From positions 1 through 28,511 of the forward strand of contig CALIDR010000288.1 of NCBI GenBank assembly GCA_938022295.1: a DNA stretch of 28,511 nucleotides, written 5' to 3'. Numbering within the stretch: the stretch's first letter is position 1; the number at the start of each line of letters is the position of its first letter. This stretch comes from an uncultured Burkholderiaceae bacterium (GTDB taxonomy: Bacteria; Pseudomonadota; Gammaproteobacteria; Burkholderiales; Burkholderiaceae_C). Both the position numbers and the translations under genes were made by a program. Shown in pieces: positions 15,058 through 26,065 of this stretch. The notes under the pieces are model-generated. The model saw only the letters and a program-made list of their open reading frames with translations. It did not search any database and was not told the DNA's origin.

Positions 15058-15261
15058 TCAGCGCGGCGGCCGCTCGGCGATCGAGGCGACGTAGGCGAGC
15101 ACGCCGAGCGCCGTCATCGCGATGCCGGCCTGCAGCAGCGAGCCGACCTGCACGTTGCCGAGGTGCCACTGGCCGGCCAGGCGCGCGGCGAACGCGACGA
15201 CGATGGCCGCCGCGCCGACGACGCCGGCGAGGCGGCCGATCCACAGCAGCAGCGCGTGCAT
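15058..15261 (-). CDS. small two-helix membrane protein, unknown function
   Basis: This 67-residue protein has two hydrophobic helices (residues about 4-28 and 40-61) joined by a short polar loop, QWHLGNVQVG, and a basic C-terminus. ATG 15261 follows GAGGAA with seven bases of spacing, which supports this start over the longer upstream frame. It lies 13 bases before the methyltransferase gene and is probably cotranscribed with it. Its start is 78 bases from the divergent upp start. No family is recognised beyond small membrane proteins of this size. Confidence 0.7.
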   Translation of the reverse strand: MHALLLWIGRLAGVVGAAAIVVAFAARLAGQWHLGNVQVGSLLQAGIAMTALGVLAYVASIAERPPR

Positions 15262-15339
15262 GGGCAGTTCCTCGGCCACCGGCGACGAGGGCGCCGGTGT
15301 GCGGCGATTATGCTGCGGGCCACCCCGCCGGAGAGCCGC

Positions 15340-15975
<636 letters not shown>

Positions 15976-16011
15976 GCCTTCGGGTCCGCCGGTGCGGTGC
16001 GCCCGCCGGCG

Positions 16012-16027
16012 GCCGCCCCGCGGCGGC
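16012..16027. terminator. GC hairpin between convergent upp and NUDIX genes
   Basis: GCCGCC-CCGC-GGCGGC forms a six-base-pair stem with a four-base loop in the 55-base gap between the two stops. No T-run follows on either strand, so it would be a weak or factor-assisted terminator at best. Confidence 0.28.
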
Positions 16028-16030
16028 TCG

Positions 16031-16519
16031 TCAGGCCGCCATCGCCGCTGCGTCCTGCAACCGGGCGAGCACGGCCGGCAGCTCGATGCGGCTCGCGAGC
16101 ACCGACGCCAGCCGCGGACGGCAGCGCACGACGACGGCGTCGAACGGGAACCAGCCGTAGCCGTCCATCTCGGGCAGGCGCCGTCCGCTCGCGCGGCAGG
16201 TGAAGCGGCTTTCGCAGTGCAGCGTCGCCGGGTCGACACGCGGCGTGCGGGTGGCGAACAGGTGCAGGTCCTTGCGCGCGCTGTAGACGAAGCGGCCGAG
16301 GTCGAGCAGCGCCGCCGCGTCGAGCGCCAGACCGGTTTCCTCGCGCGTTTCGCGCAGCGCCGCCGCGAGCGGCGTCTCGCCGGGGTTCGCACCACCCTTG
16401 GGCAGGTCCCAGTGGCCCTGCCCGGTGACGTGGCACAGCAGCAGCTCGGCGTCGTCGTTGACGATCACGACGCCGCAGCTCAGTTCGCGCCCGCCTGCAT
16501 CGATCCACCGCACTGGCAT
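16031..16519 (-). CDS. NUDIX hydrolase
   Basis: The 162-residue protein has a Nudix box at 42-64: Gly42, Glu48, Arg56-Glu57, Glu60-Glu61 and Gly63 fit GX5EX7REUXEEXGU, with Thr58 at the first U position. Nudix enzymes hydrolyse nucleoside diphosphates linked to another group using Mg2+. The preceding GHWDLPKGGANPGE is typical of NTP- or diadenosine-type hydrolases, but the substrate cannot be told. A GGAGG stands only two bases before ATG 16519, which is too close for that start, and GTG 16522 is closer still. The true start may therefore be an in-frame codon further along, or the gene may be initiated poorly. Confidence 0.88.
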   Translation of the reverse strand: MPVRWIDAGGRELSCGVVIVNDDAELLLCHVTGQGHWDLPKGGANPGETPLAAALRETREETGLALDAAALLDLGRFVYSARKDLHLFATRTPRVDPATLHCESRFTCRASGRRLPEMDGYGWFPFDAVVVRCRPRLASVLASRIELPAVLARLQDAAAMAA

Positions 16520-16682
16520 CACCTCCGGCCCGGCGCTGGCGTGCCGGCCCTGTTCCAGGCTGCCGTCGCACCGCCGGTCGAACCCGACCCTGCAGCGGAC
16601 AGCAAGTGGACACTTACGTTACCGCCTTTTCGTGACGGTGATCTTTCGATCAGCGGCCGGCCACGGCCGCATCCCGGCAATA

Positions 16683-16708
16683 CGCCACGCCGAAGCGTCG
16701 GCGTGGCG
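16683..16708 (-). terminator. strong hairpin after the RND/OsmC operon
   Basis: An 11-base-pair perfect stem (CGCCACGCCGA against its complement) with a four-base loop begins 13 bases after the OsmC stop. The following minus-strand bases are GTATTGCC, only mildly T-rich, so termination may be incomplete. The rest of the 200-base gap up to the NUDIX gene contains shorter inverted repeats (TGATC-N4-GATCA at 16639-16652, GCGGCCG-N4-CGGCCGC at 16653-16670) and no clear promoter. Confidence 0.5.
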
Positions 16709-16721
16709 GCGGCGGTCGTCG

Positions 16722-17168
16722 TTACTTCAGCCGCGCGCCGTGGGCGTCGAAGACCTGCACCGTCACCGGGATGCCGGCGCCCACGCTCTGGGTGACGGTG
16801 CAGTAGGTCTCGAACGTGCCGAGCACGCGCTCGAGGTGGTCGAGCGTGTCGGCGGGCACGCCGAGCGTCAGCGTCGCCGTGATGCCGAGCACGCGCAGCC
16901 GCCCCTCGGCGTTGCGGCCGACCTCGGCATCGACCTGGGCCGAGATCGGCTCGGGCTGCTGCCTGAACTTGCGCAGCGCGAACAGCAGCGAGTCGGCGAG
17001 GCAGTTGCCCACTGCGGCGGCGAGCAGCTGCACCGGCGACGGGCCGCTGCCCTGGCCGAGCGGCGGCGGCTCGTCGGCGCGCAGCACCGGCACGTGGTCG
17101 GCGAAGTGGACGTCGAACGCGTAGTCGCGCGCCTGCGTCAGGCGCACGGTGACGGTGGACTCGGCCAT
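16722..17168 (-). CDS. OsmC-family protein
   Basis: The 148-residue product has the OsmC/Ohr fold pattern. A short beta N-terminus is followed by GSGPSPVQLLAAAVGNCLADSL with Cys56, and the second redox Cys123 lies in FETYCTVTQSV. OsmC and Ohr proteins reduce organic hydroperoxides with this cysteine pair, and some act on persulfide or other sulfane-sulfur compounds. The start is ATG 17168, 28 bases after the regulator gene. As the last gene of an operon with a CsoR/CstR-like repressor and DUF2892 protein, a role in reactive sulfur or thiol stress is plausible. It ends just before a strong hairpin. Confidence 0.88.
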   Translation of the reverse strand: MAESTVTVRLTQARDYAFDVHFADHVPVLRADEPPPLGQGSGPSPVQLLAAAVGNCLADSLLFALRKFRQQPEPISAQVDAEVGRNAEGRLRVLGITATLTLGVPADTLDHLERVLGTFETYCTVTQSVGAGIPVTVQVFDAHGARLK

Positions 17169-17196
17169 CGCGGCTACCGGTGAAGTGTCGAAGCGC

Positions 17197-17481
17197 TCAG
17201 CGGACCTTGCCGAGCAGCGTCTGCACCTCGTCGAGCACGGCGCTGACCTCGCCCTGCTTGGACGTGCCGATGCGCTGCATCAGCTCCTGCTCCATGAAGC
17301 ACACCGTCATGCGCACGTAGGTGCTGTCCAGCGCCTTGCGCACCGCGGCCATCTGGCTCGCGATGTCGAGGCAGGGTTGCCCCTCCTCGATCATGCGCTG
17401 GATGCCGCGCAGCTGGCCTTCGGCGCGCTTGAGGCGGTTCAGCAGGTCGGTGCGGCTCTTTTCGTCGGTGAGCATGGACAT
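17197..17481 (-). CDS. CsoR/CstR-family (DUF156) repressor with atypical cysteine pair
   Basis: The 94-residue all-helical protein has the family's DNA-binding helix LLNRLKRAEGQLRGIQRMIE (14-32 region) and Cys37 in EEGQPCLDIA. CsoR copper sensors have His and Cys at +25 and +29 from this cysteine. Here these positions are Phe62 and Glu66, and the only other cysteine is Cys61 at +24. A copper site of the CsoR kind is therefore not possible. Two-cysteine CstR proteins sense persulfides, but at a +29 spacing. ATG 17481 follows AAGAAGG with seven bases of spacing; an upstream frame to 17559 overlaps the previous gene. It probably represses its own operon through the palindrome at 22196-22211. Confidence 0.85.
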   Translation of the reverse strand: MSMLTDEKSRTDLLNRLKRAEGQLRGIQRMIEEGQPCLDIASQMAAVRKALDSTYVRMTVCFMEQELMQRIGTSKQGEVSAVLDEVQTLLGKVR

Positions 17482-17539
17482 GGCGCAGCCTTCTTTGACT
17501 CCGGGGTCGGGCAAGGTCGCCATTGTCGCGCTCCCGGGC

Positions 17540-17770
17540 TCAGCTCGCGCAGGTGGCACCGGACTTGGACTCGGGCACGCCGAGCTTCTTCAGGATCCAG
17601 CCCAGCGGGCAGACGTTGGTGAAGCCGTACTGCAGCAGGTTGGCCCCGACGAAGGCCGTGAAGGCGAGCCACCAGCCCGAGACGTAGATCGGGCTGCCGG
17701 CCACGCCCAGCGCCAGCGACAGCAGGATGAAGGTGCCCGCGAAGATGCGGATGTAACGGTCGACGGTCAT
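17540..17770 (-). CDS. DUF2892 (YgaP-type) inner-membrane protein
   Basis: The 76-residue protein has two membrane helices (about 6-25 and 31-48) followed by LLQYGFTNVCPLGWILKKLGV, the signature of DUF2892. The same module forms the membrane part of the rhodanese YgaP. Cys54 of the NVCPLG motif and a second cysteine near the C-terminus are present. DUF2892 proteins often occur with sulfur-handling genes. ATG 17770 is four bases after the pump stop and follows AAGGAG with seven bases of spacing, so it is the third gene of the operon. The biochemical role of the family is not established. Confidence 0.85.
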   Translation of the reverse strand: MTVDRYIRIFAGTFILLSLALGVAGSPIYVSGWWLAFTAFVGANLLQYGFTNVCPLGWILKKLGVPESKSGATCAS

Positions 17771-17774
17771 CGGA

Positions 17775-21089
<3,315 letters not shown>

Positions 21090-21106
21090 CGGTCCGACTC
21101 CAGTGC

Positions 21107-22153
21107 TCACGGCGCCGGGGTGGCGCCGGCAAGACCGGCGCGCACCGGGTCGGCGGCCACGCGTTCGCCGTCGCGCAGACCGGCGAGCACCGGCACGCGG
21201 TCGCCCACCGGCGCGCCGGTGCGCACCGCGCGCAGCACGAAGCGGTCGCCCTGCGCGACGTAGACCGCGGTCAACTCGCCGCGCCGCAGCACCGCCGAGG
21301 CGGGCAGCGTGGGCACTGCCGCGTCGCGGCCGGCGGCGGCGCCGGTGAAGCGCACGCGCACCGTGGCGCCCGGGCGGTGGGTCGCCGAGATCTCGGGCGG
21401 CAGATCGAGCCGCCACTCGACGGTCTGCGACACCGCGTCGGCCACCGGCAGCGCCGTCGCACGCACCGGCGTGACCCAGTCGTCGGCGCCGGGCAACAGC
21501 ACCTCGACGCGCTGGGCGCTGCGCGCGACCGCCATCCGCGAGTTGGGCACCTGCACGACGGCGCGCAGCGCCCCGGGGGCGTAGACGGTGGCGATCGGCC
21601 GGCCCGGCATCGCGAGGTCGCCGGCCTCGACGTGGGTCTCGAGCACGACGCCGGCAAACGGCGCCGTGACGGCGGTGAAGCCGCGGGCGAGGGCGGCCTG
21701 GGTGCGCCCGGCGCGCGCCTGCGCGAGCGCGGCCTCGGCGGCCTTCAGCTGCGTTTCGGCCTGGTCGAGCGCCGCCTGGCTGACGAAGTTCTGCGCCCGC
21801 AGGCTGCGCGTGCGCTCGGCGTGCAGGCGGGCGTTGGCGAGCTCGGCCTCGGCCTGGGCGACGGCCGCGTCGCTGCGGGCGACGCCGGCGGCCGCCTCGC
21901 GCTCGTCGATGCGCGCGAGCACCTGGCCGGCGGCGACGCGGTCGCCGGCGCGCACCGCCAGCTGCACGACGACGCCCGGCACCTGGGCGGCGACGGTGCT
22001 CTGGCGCACCGGCTGCAGCGCGCCGTCGAGCTCGAAGCCGCCGACGGCGGCGCCGGACTGCACGGCCACCGTCGGCACGGCCGGCGCGGCGGCGGTGGGC
22101 CACGCCGCCCAGACGGCGGCGGCCGCAATGGCAACGACAAGGGATCGGGTCAC
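21107..22153 (-). CDS. RND periplasmic adaptor (membrane fusion protein)
   Basis: The product (348 residues from GTG 22153) links the pump to an outer-membrane channel. It has a hydrophobic export signal at the start (TRSLVVAIAAAAVWAAW), a lipoyl half-motif GVVVQLAVRAGDRVAAGQVLARID, and a coiled-coil hairpin rich in Ala/Glu/Gln. The second lipoyl half is FAGVVLETHVEAGDLAMPG, and beta-barrel and membrane-proximal domains follow. The longer frame opens at GTG 22195, but that codon lies inside the promoter spacer and would precede the transcription start. GTG 22153 is therefore preferred and places the signal peptide right at the N-terminus. No outer-membrane TolC-type gene is in the operon. Confidence 0.88.
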   Translation of the reverse strand: MTRSLVVAIAAAAVWAAWPTAAAPAVPTVAVQSGAAVGGFELDGALQPVRQSTVAAQVPGVVVQLAVRAGDRVAAGQVLARIDEREAAAGVARSDAAVAQAEAELANARLHAERTRSLRAQNFVSQAALDQAETQLKAAEAALAQARAGRTQAALARGFTAVTAPFAGVVLETHVEAGDLAMPGRPIATVYAPGALRAVVQVPNSRMAVARSAQRVEVLLPGADDWVTPVRATALPVADAVSQTVEWRLDLPPEISATHRPGATVRVRFTGAAAGRDAAVPTLPASAVLRRGELTAVYVAQGDRFVLRAVRTGAPVGDRVPVLAGLRDGERVAADPVRAGLAGATPAP

Positions 22154-22185
22154 GGTCGCGGTCCAGGAGATTGACTCTGGCCGCG

Positions 22186-22214
22186 ACTGTATCACATACC
22201 CTGTGGGGTATCAA
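22186..22214 (-). promoter_or_regulatory. sigma70-like promoter of the adaptor-RND-DUF2892-regulator-OsmC operon
   Basis: On the minus strand TTGATA (22214-22209) and TACAGT (22191-22186) are separated by exactly 17 bases. They match the -35 and -10 consensus at five and four positions. Transcription would start near 22179, about 26 bases before GTG 22153. The operator palindrome lies within the spacer and reaches into the -35 box. Confidence 0.7.
22196..22211. promoter_or_regulatory. CsoR/CstR-type operator palindrome
   Basis: ATACCC-TGTG-GGGTAT is a perfect 6-4-6 inverted repeat. Operators of CsoR/CstR-family repressors typically have a G/C tract bordered by TA/AT ends in this form. Its place between -35 and -10 would block RNA polymerase. 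The likely ligand is the repressor encoded at 17197-17481, the fourth gene of the same operon. Confidence 0.72.
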
Positions 22215-22224
22215 GCCCGCCGTC

Positions 22225-22243
22225 CGGGCCGTCCCGCGGCCCG
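22225..22243 (-). terminator. possible hairpin after the FadL-type gene
   Basis: CGGGCCG and CGGCCCG form a seven-base-pair stem with a five-base loop, 23 bases after the FadL stop and before the next promoter. No T-run follows, so only position supports it. Confidence 0.25.
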
Positions 22244-22265
22244 TGCGCGCCACCCGGGCGCGGGG

Positions 22266-23570
22266 TCAGAACTTCCAGCTCCAGCCGAGCGACAGCGAGT
22301 ACTGCTTCATCCCGATCGTCTCGGTGCCGGCGGCGCCGGGCATGCCGAGCACGGCGTCGAACAGCGACGCCCCGCTGACGGTCACCCGCGGCGCGACCAT
22401 GAAGGCGCCGCTGATCTCGCTCGTCGGGCTCAGGGCCCAGGTGAAGCCGCCGGTCCAGTGGCGCTTCATCACCCCCGGCGCGAGGATGTTGAACGTCACG
22501 TCGGCCGCGCCGATCGGGTTGTCGCCCTGGTTGACCCCGGCGCGCAGCGTCAGCTCCGGGCGCACCTGCCAGGCCACGCCGAGCTTGTAGACGGTGATGT
22601 CGTCCCAGCCGAACCCGGGGCCGTTGGCCGCCCCCAGCGGCGCCATCACCCGGCTCGGGTTGTTCACCGACGGCGTGTCGCTGTACTGGATGCGCTGGTA
22701 GTCGAACGCGATCGTCCACGCCGGGTCCGGTTGCCAGGCCACGCCGAGACTCCAGTTCGACGGGATGTCGAAGTCGCCGCGGCCGGCGAACAGCCCCGCG
22801 TACTCGTCGAAGCGGTCCATGCCGATCTTGCTCGACCACGCCGCGCCGACGGTCAGCGTCGGCATCGGGCGCCCCATGTAGCCCAGGCGCACGCCCACGC
22901 CGGTGGCGCTGTCGTAGCCGTTGTTCGTGACCTTCCCGGGCACGCTGGTGAACGGCGGGAACCCCGGCGCGTTGTCGAACGCCTGCAGCCCGGTGGCCTT
23001 GAAGCGCTGGTACGCCAGCAGCAGCGCGGCGCCGACCGCGTGGTCGGGCGTGACCTTGAACGCCGCGTTCGGGGCGACGATGAGCTGCATCAGGTCCACG
23101 CCGAGCGTGCCGCCGCCGCACAGCATGTTGGCCGGCCCGCCGCCGCAGTCGAAGTTGCCCTGCGGGTACGTCGTGTTCATGCCGCCGTTGCCGTACACCG
23201 TCACGCCGAGCGACCAGTCGGTGCCCATCATGCGGCTGTAGCCGAGCTCGGGCACCCAGAACGACGTCTTGTCGCTCTCGACCTTGCCGTTCAGCGACGG
23301 CACCATCGCGCCGCTGCGCTCGGCGACGCGCCGCGGGCTGAACCACTCCACGCCGAGGTCGAGGCGGTTGCCAGCGAACACGCCCTTGGCGGGGTTGGTC
23401 GCGCCGCCCAGCGCGTCGTCGGCGGTCGCCGTCGACACGCCGGCCATGCCCTTGGCCTTGATGCCGTAGCCGTGCGGGAAGTAGCCGTTGGTCGCCAGCG
23501 CCGGCAGTGCCGCGGCGAAGGCGGCGGCGGCCACGGCGGTCGGGCGCAGGGTGCGGAAAGTCGTTCTCAT
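22266..23570 (-). CDS. FadL/OmpP1/TodX-family outer-membrane channel
   Basis: The 434-residue protein has a Sec signal peptide (residues 1-26, cut before TNGYFPHGYG), then the FadL hatch-like start GIKAKGMAGVSTATADDALGGATNPA. Alternating beta strands run to a C-terminal Trp-Lys-Phe, the aromatic end used by outer-membrane barrels. FadL-type channels let hydrophobic molecules (long-chain fatty acids, aromatics) cross the outer membrane. Two cysteines near residues 141 and 150 (FDCGG, MLCGGG) may form a loop disulfide. ATG 23570 follows GAGGAG with eight bases of spacing. It is 54 bases downstream of the Rieske fusion gene and probably the last gene of that operon. The substrate is unknown. Confidence 0.92.
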   Translation of the reverse strand: MRTTFRTLRPTAVAAAAFAAALPALATNGYFPHGYGIKAKGMAGVSTATADDALGGATNPAKGVFAGNRLDLGVEWFSPRRVAERSGAMVPSLNGKVESDKTSFWVPELGYSRMMGTDWSLGVTVYGNGGMNTTYPQGNFDCGGGPANMLCGGGTLGVDLMQLIVAPNAAFKVTPDHAVGAALLLAYQRFKATGLQAFDNAPGFPPFTSVPGKVTNNGYDSATGVGVRLGYMGRPMPTLTVGAAWSSKIGMDRFDEYAGLFAGRGDFDIPSNWSLGVAWQPDPAWTIAFDYQRIQYSDTPSVNNPSRVMAPLGAANGPGFGWDDITVYKLGVAWQVRPELTLRAGVNQGDNPIGAADVTFNILAPGVMKRHWTGGFTWALSPTSEISGAFMVAPRVTVSGASLFDAVLGMPGAAGTETIGMKQYSLSLGWSWKF

Positions 23571-23624
23571 CGTCGTGTCTCCTCGGGGGTGCCCCGGGTG
23601 GGTGGGGGAATCGTCGGCGCGCCG

Positions 23625-24251
23625 TCACCAGCGCGCGTACAGGCGGCCTTTGTCGACCTTGCTCGGCCACTGGCGCAGCGGGCTCGTGCCCTTGGCGATG
23701 CACTCGCCGGTGCGGATGTCGAACTGCCACTGGTGCTTCGGGCAGGTCAGCGTCGTGCCCTGCAGCGCCAGGTGCGGGATGTTGGTCGTCTGGTGCGGGC
23801 AGCGGCTGTCGTAGACGCGCCAGCCCTTGGCGTCCTTGGTGACGAACAGGCCGCGGCCGTCGCAGTCGACGCGCTGCACGTCGCCGGTCTTGAAGCCCTT
23901 GGTCGGCATCACGTCGTGCCACGTGCCCTCGGCGCCGAGCGCGGCGGGCTGGAATTCCGGCAGGTCCAGCGCCAGGATGATGTCCACCGCCCACACGATC
24001 TTCGCCAGCCCGAGCGCGGGGAACGCCATCAGCAGCGCGTCGAGCACCTCCATCGGCTTGACGCCGTCGCGCAGCGCGCGGCCCAGGTACTGCTTGAAGC
24101 CGCGCTCGGTCTGCGCGTGCACCTTGGTGATGATCGAGATCAGGTCGCGCGTCTTCGGGTCGAGGTGGGTGCCGCAGGCCTTCAGGAAGGCGAAGTAGTG
24201 ACCCACCGCGTCGGGGCGGGCCTTGACGAGGTAGGTCAGCGCGTCGCTCAT
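23625..24251 (-). CDS. carboxymuconolactone decarboxylase-like / Rieske [2Fe-2S] fusion protein
   Basis: The 208-residue protein joins two domains. Residues 1-95 form an all-helical AhpD/CMD-like domain (DPKTRDLISIITKVHAQTERGF, then GVKPMEVLDALLMAFPALGLAKIVWA). It lacks the CxxC redox pair of AhpD, with the equivalent region reading KVHAQTERG. Residues 105-208 are a Rieske domain whose ligands are Cys151-x-His153 (CPH) and Cys170-x-x-His173 (CPKH), all present. The absence of an oxygenase catalytic domain suggests an electron carrier. The start overlaps the SulP stop (ATGA), so it is cotranscribed with the two SulP genes and the membrane anchor. It may pass electrons to or from the oxidoreductase whose anchor lies upstream; that is inference. 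Confidence 0.85.
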   Translation of the reverse strand: MSDALTYLVKARPDAVGHYFAFLKACGTHLDPKTRDLISIITKVHAQTERGFKQYLGRALRDGVKPMEVLDALLMAFPALGLAKIVWAVDIILALDLPEFQPAALGAEGTWHDVMPTKGFKTGDVQRVDCDGRGLFVTKDAKGWRVYDSRCPHQTTNIPHLALQGTTLTCPKHQWQFDIRTGECIAKGTSPLRQWPSKVDKGRLYARW

Positions 24252-26065
24252 GGGGTCTCACTCCGGGTGGGGGCGGGAAGGTCGGGGCGCGGCTCGCCGT
24301 TGGGCAGCCGGGTCTGGCACTCTTCGAACACGCGCCGCGTGCAGTGGCGGCACACGTCGGGGTCGAGCTGGGGGAACGTGTTGCGGATCGCCTCGCCCTT
24401 GTGCGCGACGAGGCGCGCCGGGCCGATCGACTCGATCGCACCGCTGCGGCGCAGCAGGTGCTCGACCGCCGGCTGCGCGCCGACGATCACGAGGCCGCCG
24501 CCGATCGCGCGCCGGCGCTGCGCCTCCTCGGCGAGCAGCTCGGCGCCGGCGAGGTCGACGAAGTTGACGCCCTGCGCGAGCAGCATCACCCACTTGCGCC
24601 TCGGGTCGGCGGCGTCGACGCGCCGCAGCTGGTCGCGCACGTGCTCGACGGCGCCGAAGTAGATCGAGCCGCGCAGCCGCAGCATCGCCAGCTGCGGGCA
24701 CGGCGGTGCGTCGGGGCCGGCGGCGACCATCTTGCGCCGCGGGTTGCCGAGCTCGGCCGGCGGCGGCGCGCGCTCCTCGACCGCCGGCTGCGACGTGCGG
24801 TACAGGTACAGCAGCAGCGAGACGACGATGCCCGCGAACAGGCCCTTCTCGAGGTCCACCAGCACGCCGATCCAGGTCACGAGCAGCACCAGCCGCTCGC
24901 GCGGGTGGCGACGCACGATGTCGGCGACCTGGTGCCAGTCGATCAGCCCCCACGCGACGATGAACAGGATGCCGGCCATCGCCGCCACCGGCAGGTACGC
25001 CGCCAGCGGCGTGGCGAGCACCGCGATCGCGAGCAGGATCGGCGCCGACAGCGCGGCGGCGAGCGGCGTGCGCGCGCCCGACGCGTAGTTGATGCCGCTG
25101 CGGTTGAACGAGCCGCTCGACGGATACGCCGAGAAGAACGCGCCGGCCATGTTCGACAGCCCCTGGCCGATGAACTCCTGGTCGCTGTCCAGGCGCTGGC
25201 GCGAACGGGTGGCGATCGAACGCGCGATCGCCACCGCCTCGGTCAGCCCGAGCAGCGCGACGACGGCGGCCGGGAACAGCAGCGCCTGCACGGTGGAGAA
25301 CGACAGGTCTGGCATCGACAGCGGCGGCACGGCGCGCGGCAGCGCGCCCACCGTCTCGATGCCGGTCTTCTCGGCGCCGAGCACGAGGTTGAGCCCCGCG
25401 GCGGCGACGCTGCCGGCGAGCATCGCGAAGATCATGTACGGCCAGCGCGGCAGGTAGCGCTTCGCGAGCACGCCGGCGACGACGGTCACCACCCCCACCA
25501 GCGTGACCCACAGGTGCGCCTCGCCGAGGTGTTCGGCGGCGTACAGCAGCGTCTCGTGGAACGACGAGCCGCGCGGCACCGCGAGGCCGAAGAAGTTCTT
25601 GATCTGGCTGGCGGCGATCAGGAACGCCGCGCCGGCGGTGAAGCCGACGATGACGGTGTGCGAGATGAAGTTGACGACGGCGCCGAGCCGCGCCAGCCCC
25701 ATCGCGAACTGCATCAGGCCGGCCATCAGGCTCAGCGTCAGCACCATGCCGATGTAGCGCTCGCTGCCGGGCTCGGCCAGCGGCGCGAGCGTCGCGAACA
25801 CGAGCACCGAGATCGCCGTCGTCGGCCCCGAGACGAGGTGCCAGCTCGACCCCCACAGCGCCGCGACGACGGTGGGCACCATCGCCGCGTACAGCCCGTA
25901 CTGCGGCGGCAGGCCGGCGATCGTCGCGAACGCCACCGCCTGCGGCAGGACGATCAGCGCGCCGGTCAGCGCCGCGGTGGCGTCGGCGCGCAGCGTCTCG
26001 CGCGTGACCGTGGGCCACCAGGCGGTGAACGGCAGCCAGCGGTTCGCGCCCGCGACGGCGCTCAT
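24248..26065 (-). CDS. SulP-family anion transporter with STAS domain (second copy)
   Basis: The 605-residue inner-membrane protein has the SulP transport core. LTGALIVLPQAVAFATIAGLPPQYGLYAA is in the first helices, and DSDQEFIGQGLSNMAGAFFSAYPSSGSFNRSGIN is the conserved central signature. A STAS domain follows (about 465-560: MLRLRGSIYFGAVEHV, GVNFVDLAGAELL). SulP proteins carry sulfate, bicarbonate or other anions. The tail is unusual, with Cys572, Cys575 and Cys583 (CRHCTRRVFEEC) after the STAS domain, which might bind a metal or sense redox state. ATG 26065 overlaps the stop of the upstream SulP gene, and its stop overlaps the Rieske gene. The pairing with another SulP suggests a heteromeric or two-step transporter. 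Confidence 0.93.
   Translation of the reverse strand: MSAVAGANRWLPFTAWWPTVTRETLRADATAALTGALIVLPQAVAFATIAGLPPQYGLYAAMVPTVVAALWGSSWHLVSGPTTAISVLVFATLAPLAEPGSERYIGMVLTLSLMAGLMQFAMGLARLGAVVNFISHTVIVGFTAGAAFLIAASQIKNFFGLAVPRGSSFHETLLYAAEHLGEAHLWVTLVGVVTVVAGVLAKRYLPRWPYMIFAMLAGSVAAAGLNLVLGAEKTGIETVGALPRAVPPLSMPDLSFSTVQALLFPAAVVALLGLTEAVAIARSIATRSRQRLDSDQEFIGQGLSNMAGAFFSAYPSSGSFNRSGINYASGARTPLAAALSAPILLAIAVLATPLAAYLPVAAMAGILFIVAWGLIDWHQVADIVRRHPRERLVLLVTWIGVLVDLEKGLFAGIVVSLLLYLYRTSQPAVEERAPPPAELGNPRRKMVAAGPDAPPCPQLAMLRLRGSIYFGAVEHVRDQLRRVDAADPRRKWVMLLAQGVNFVDLAGAELLAEEAQRRRAIGGGLVIVGAQPAVEHLLRRSGAIESIGPARLVAHKGEAIRNTFPQLDPDVCRHCTRRVFEECQTRLPNGEPRPDLPAPTRSETP

Noticed and set aside
22154..22195. GTG 22195 as the start of the RND adaptor
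   Set aside because: This codon lies in the spacer between the -35 and -10 boxes, so it would precede the transcription start; GTG 22153 puts the signal peptide at the N-terminus.
22171..22199. TTGACT on the plus strand as a promoter
   Set aside because: No acceptable -10 box lies 16-18 bases downstream, and no plus-strand gene follows.
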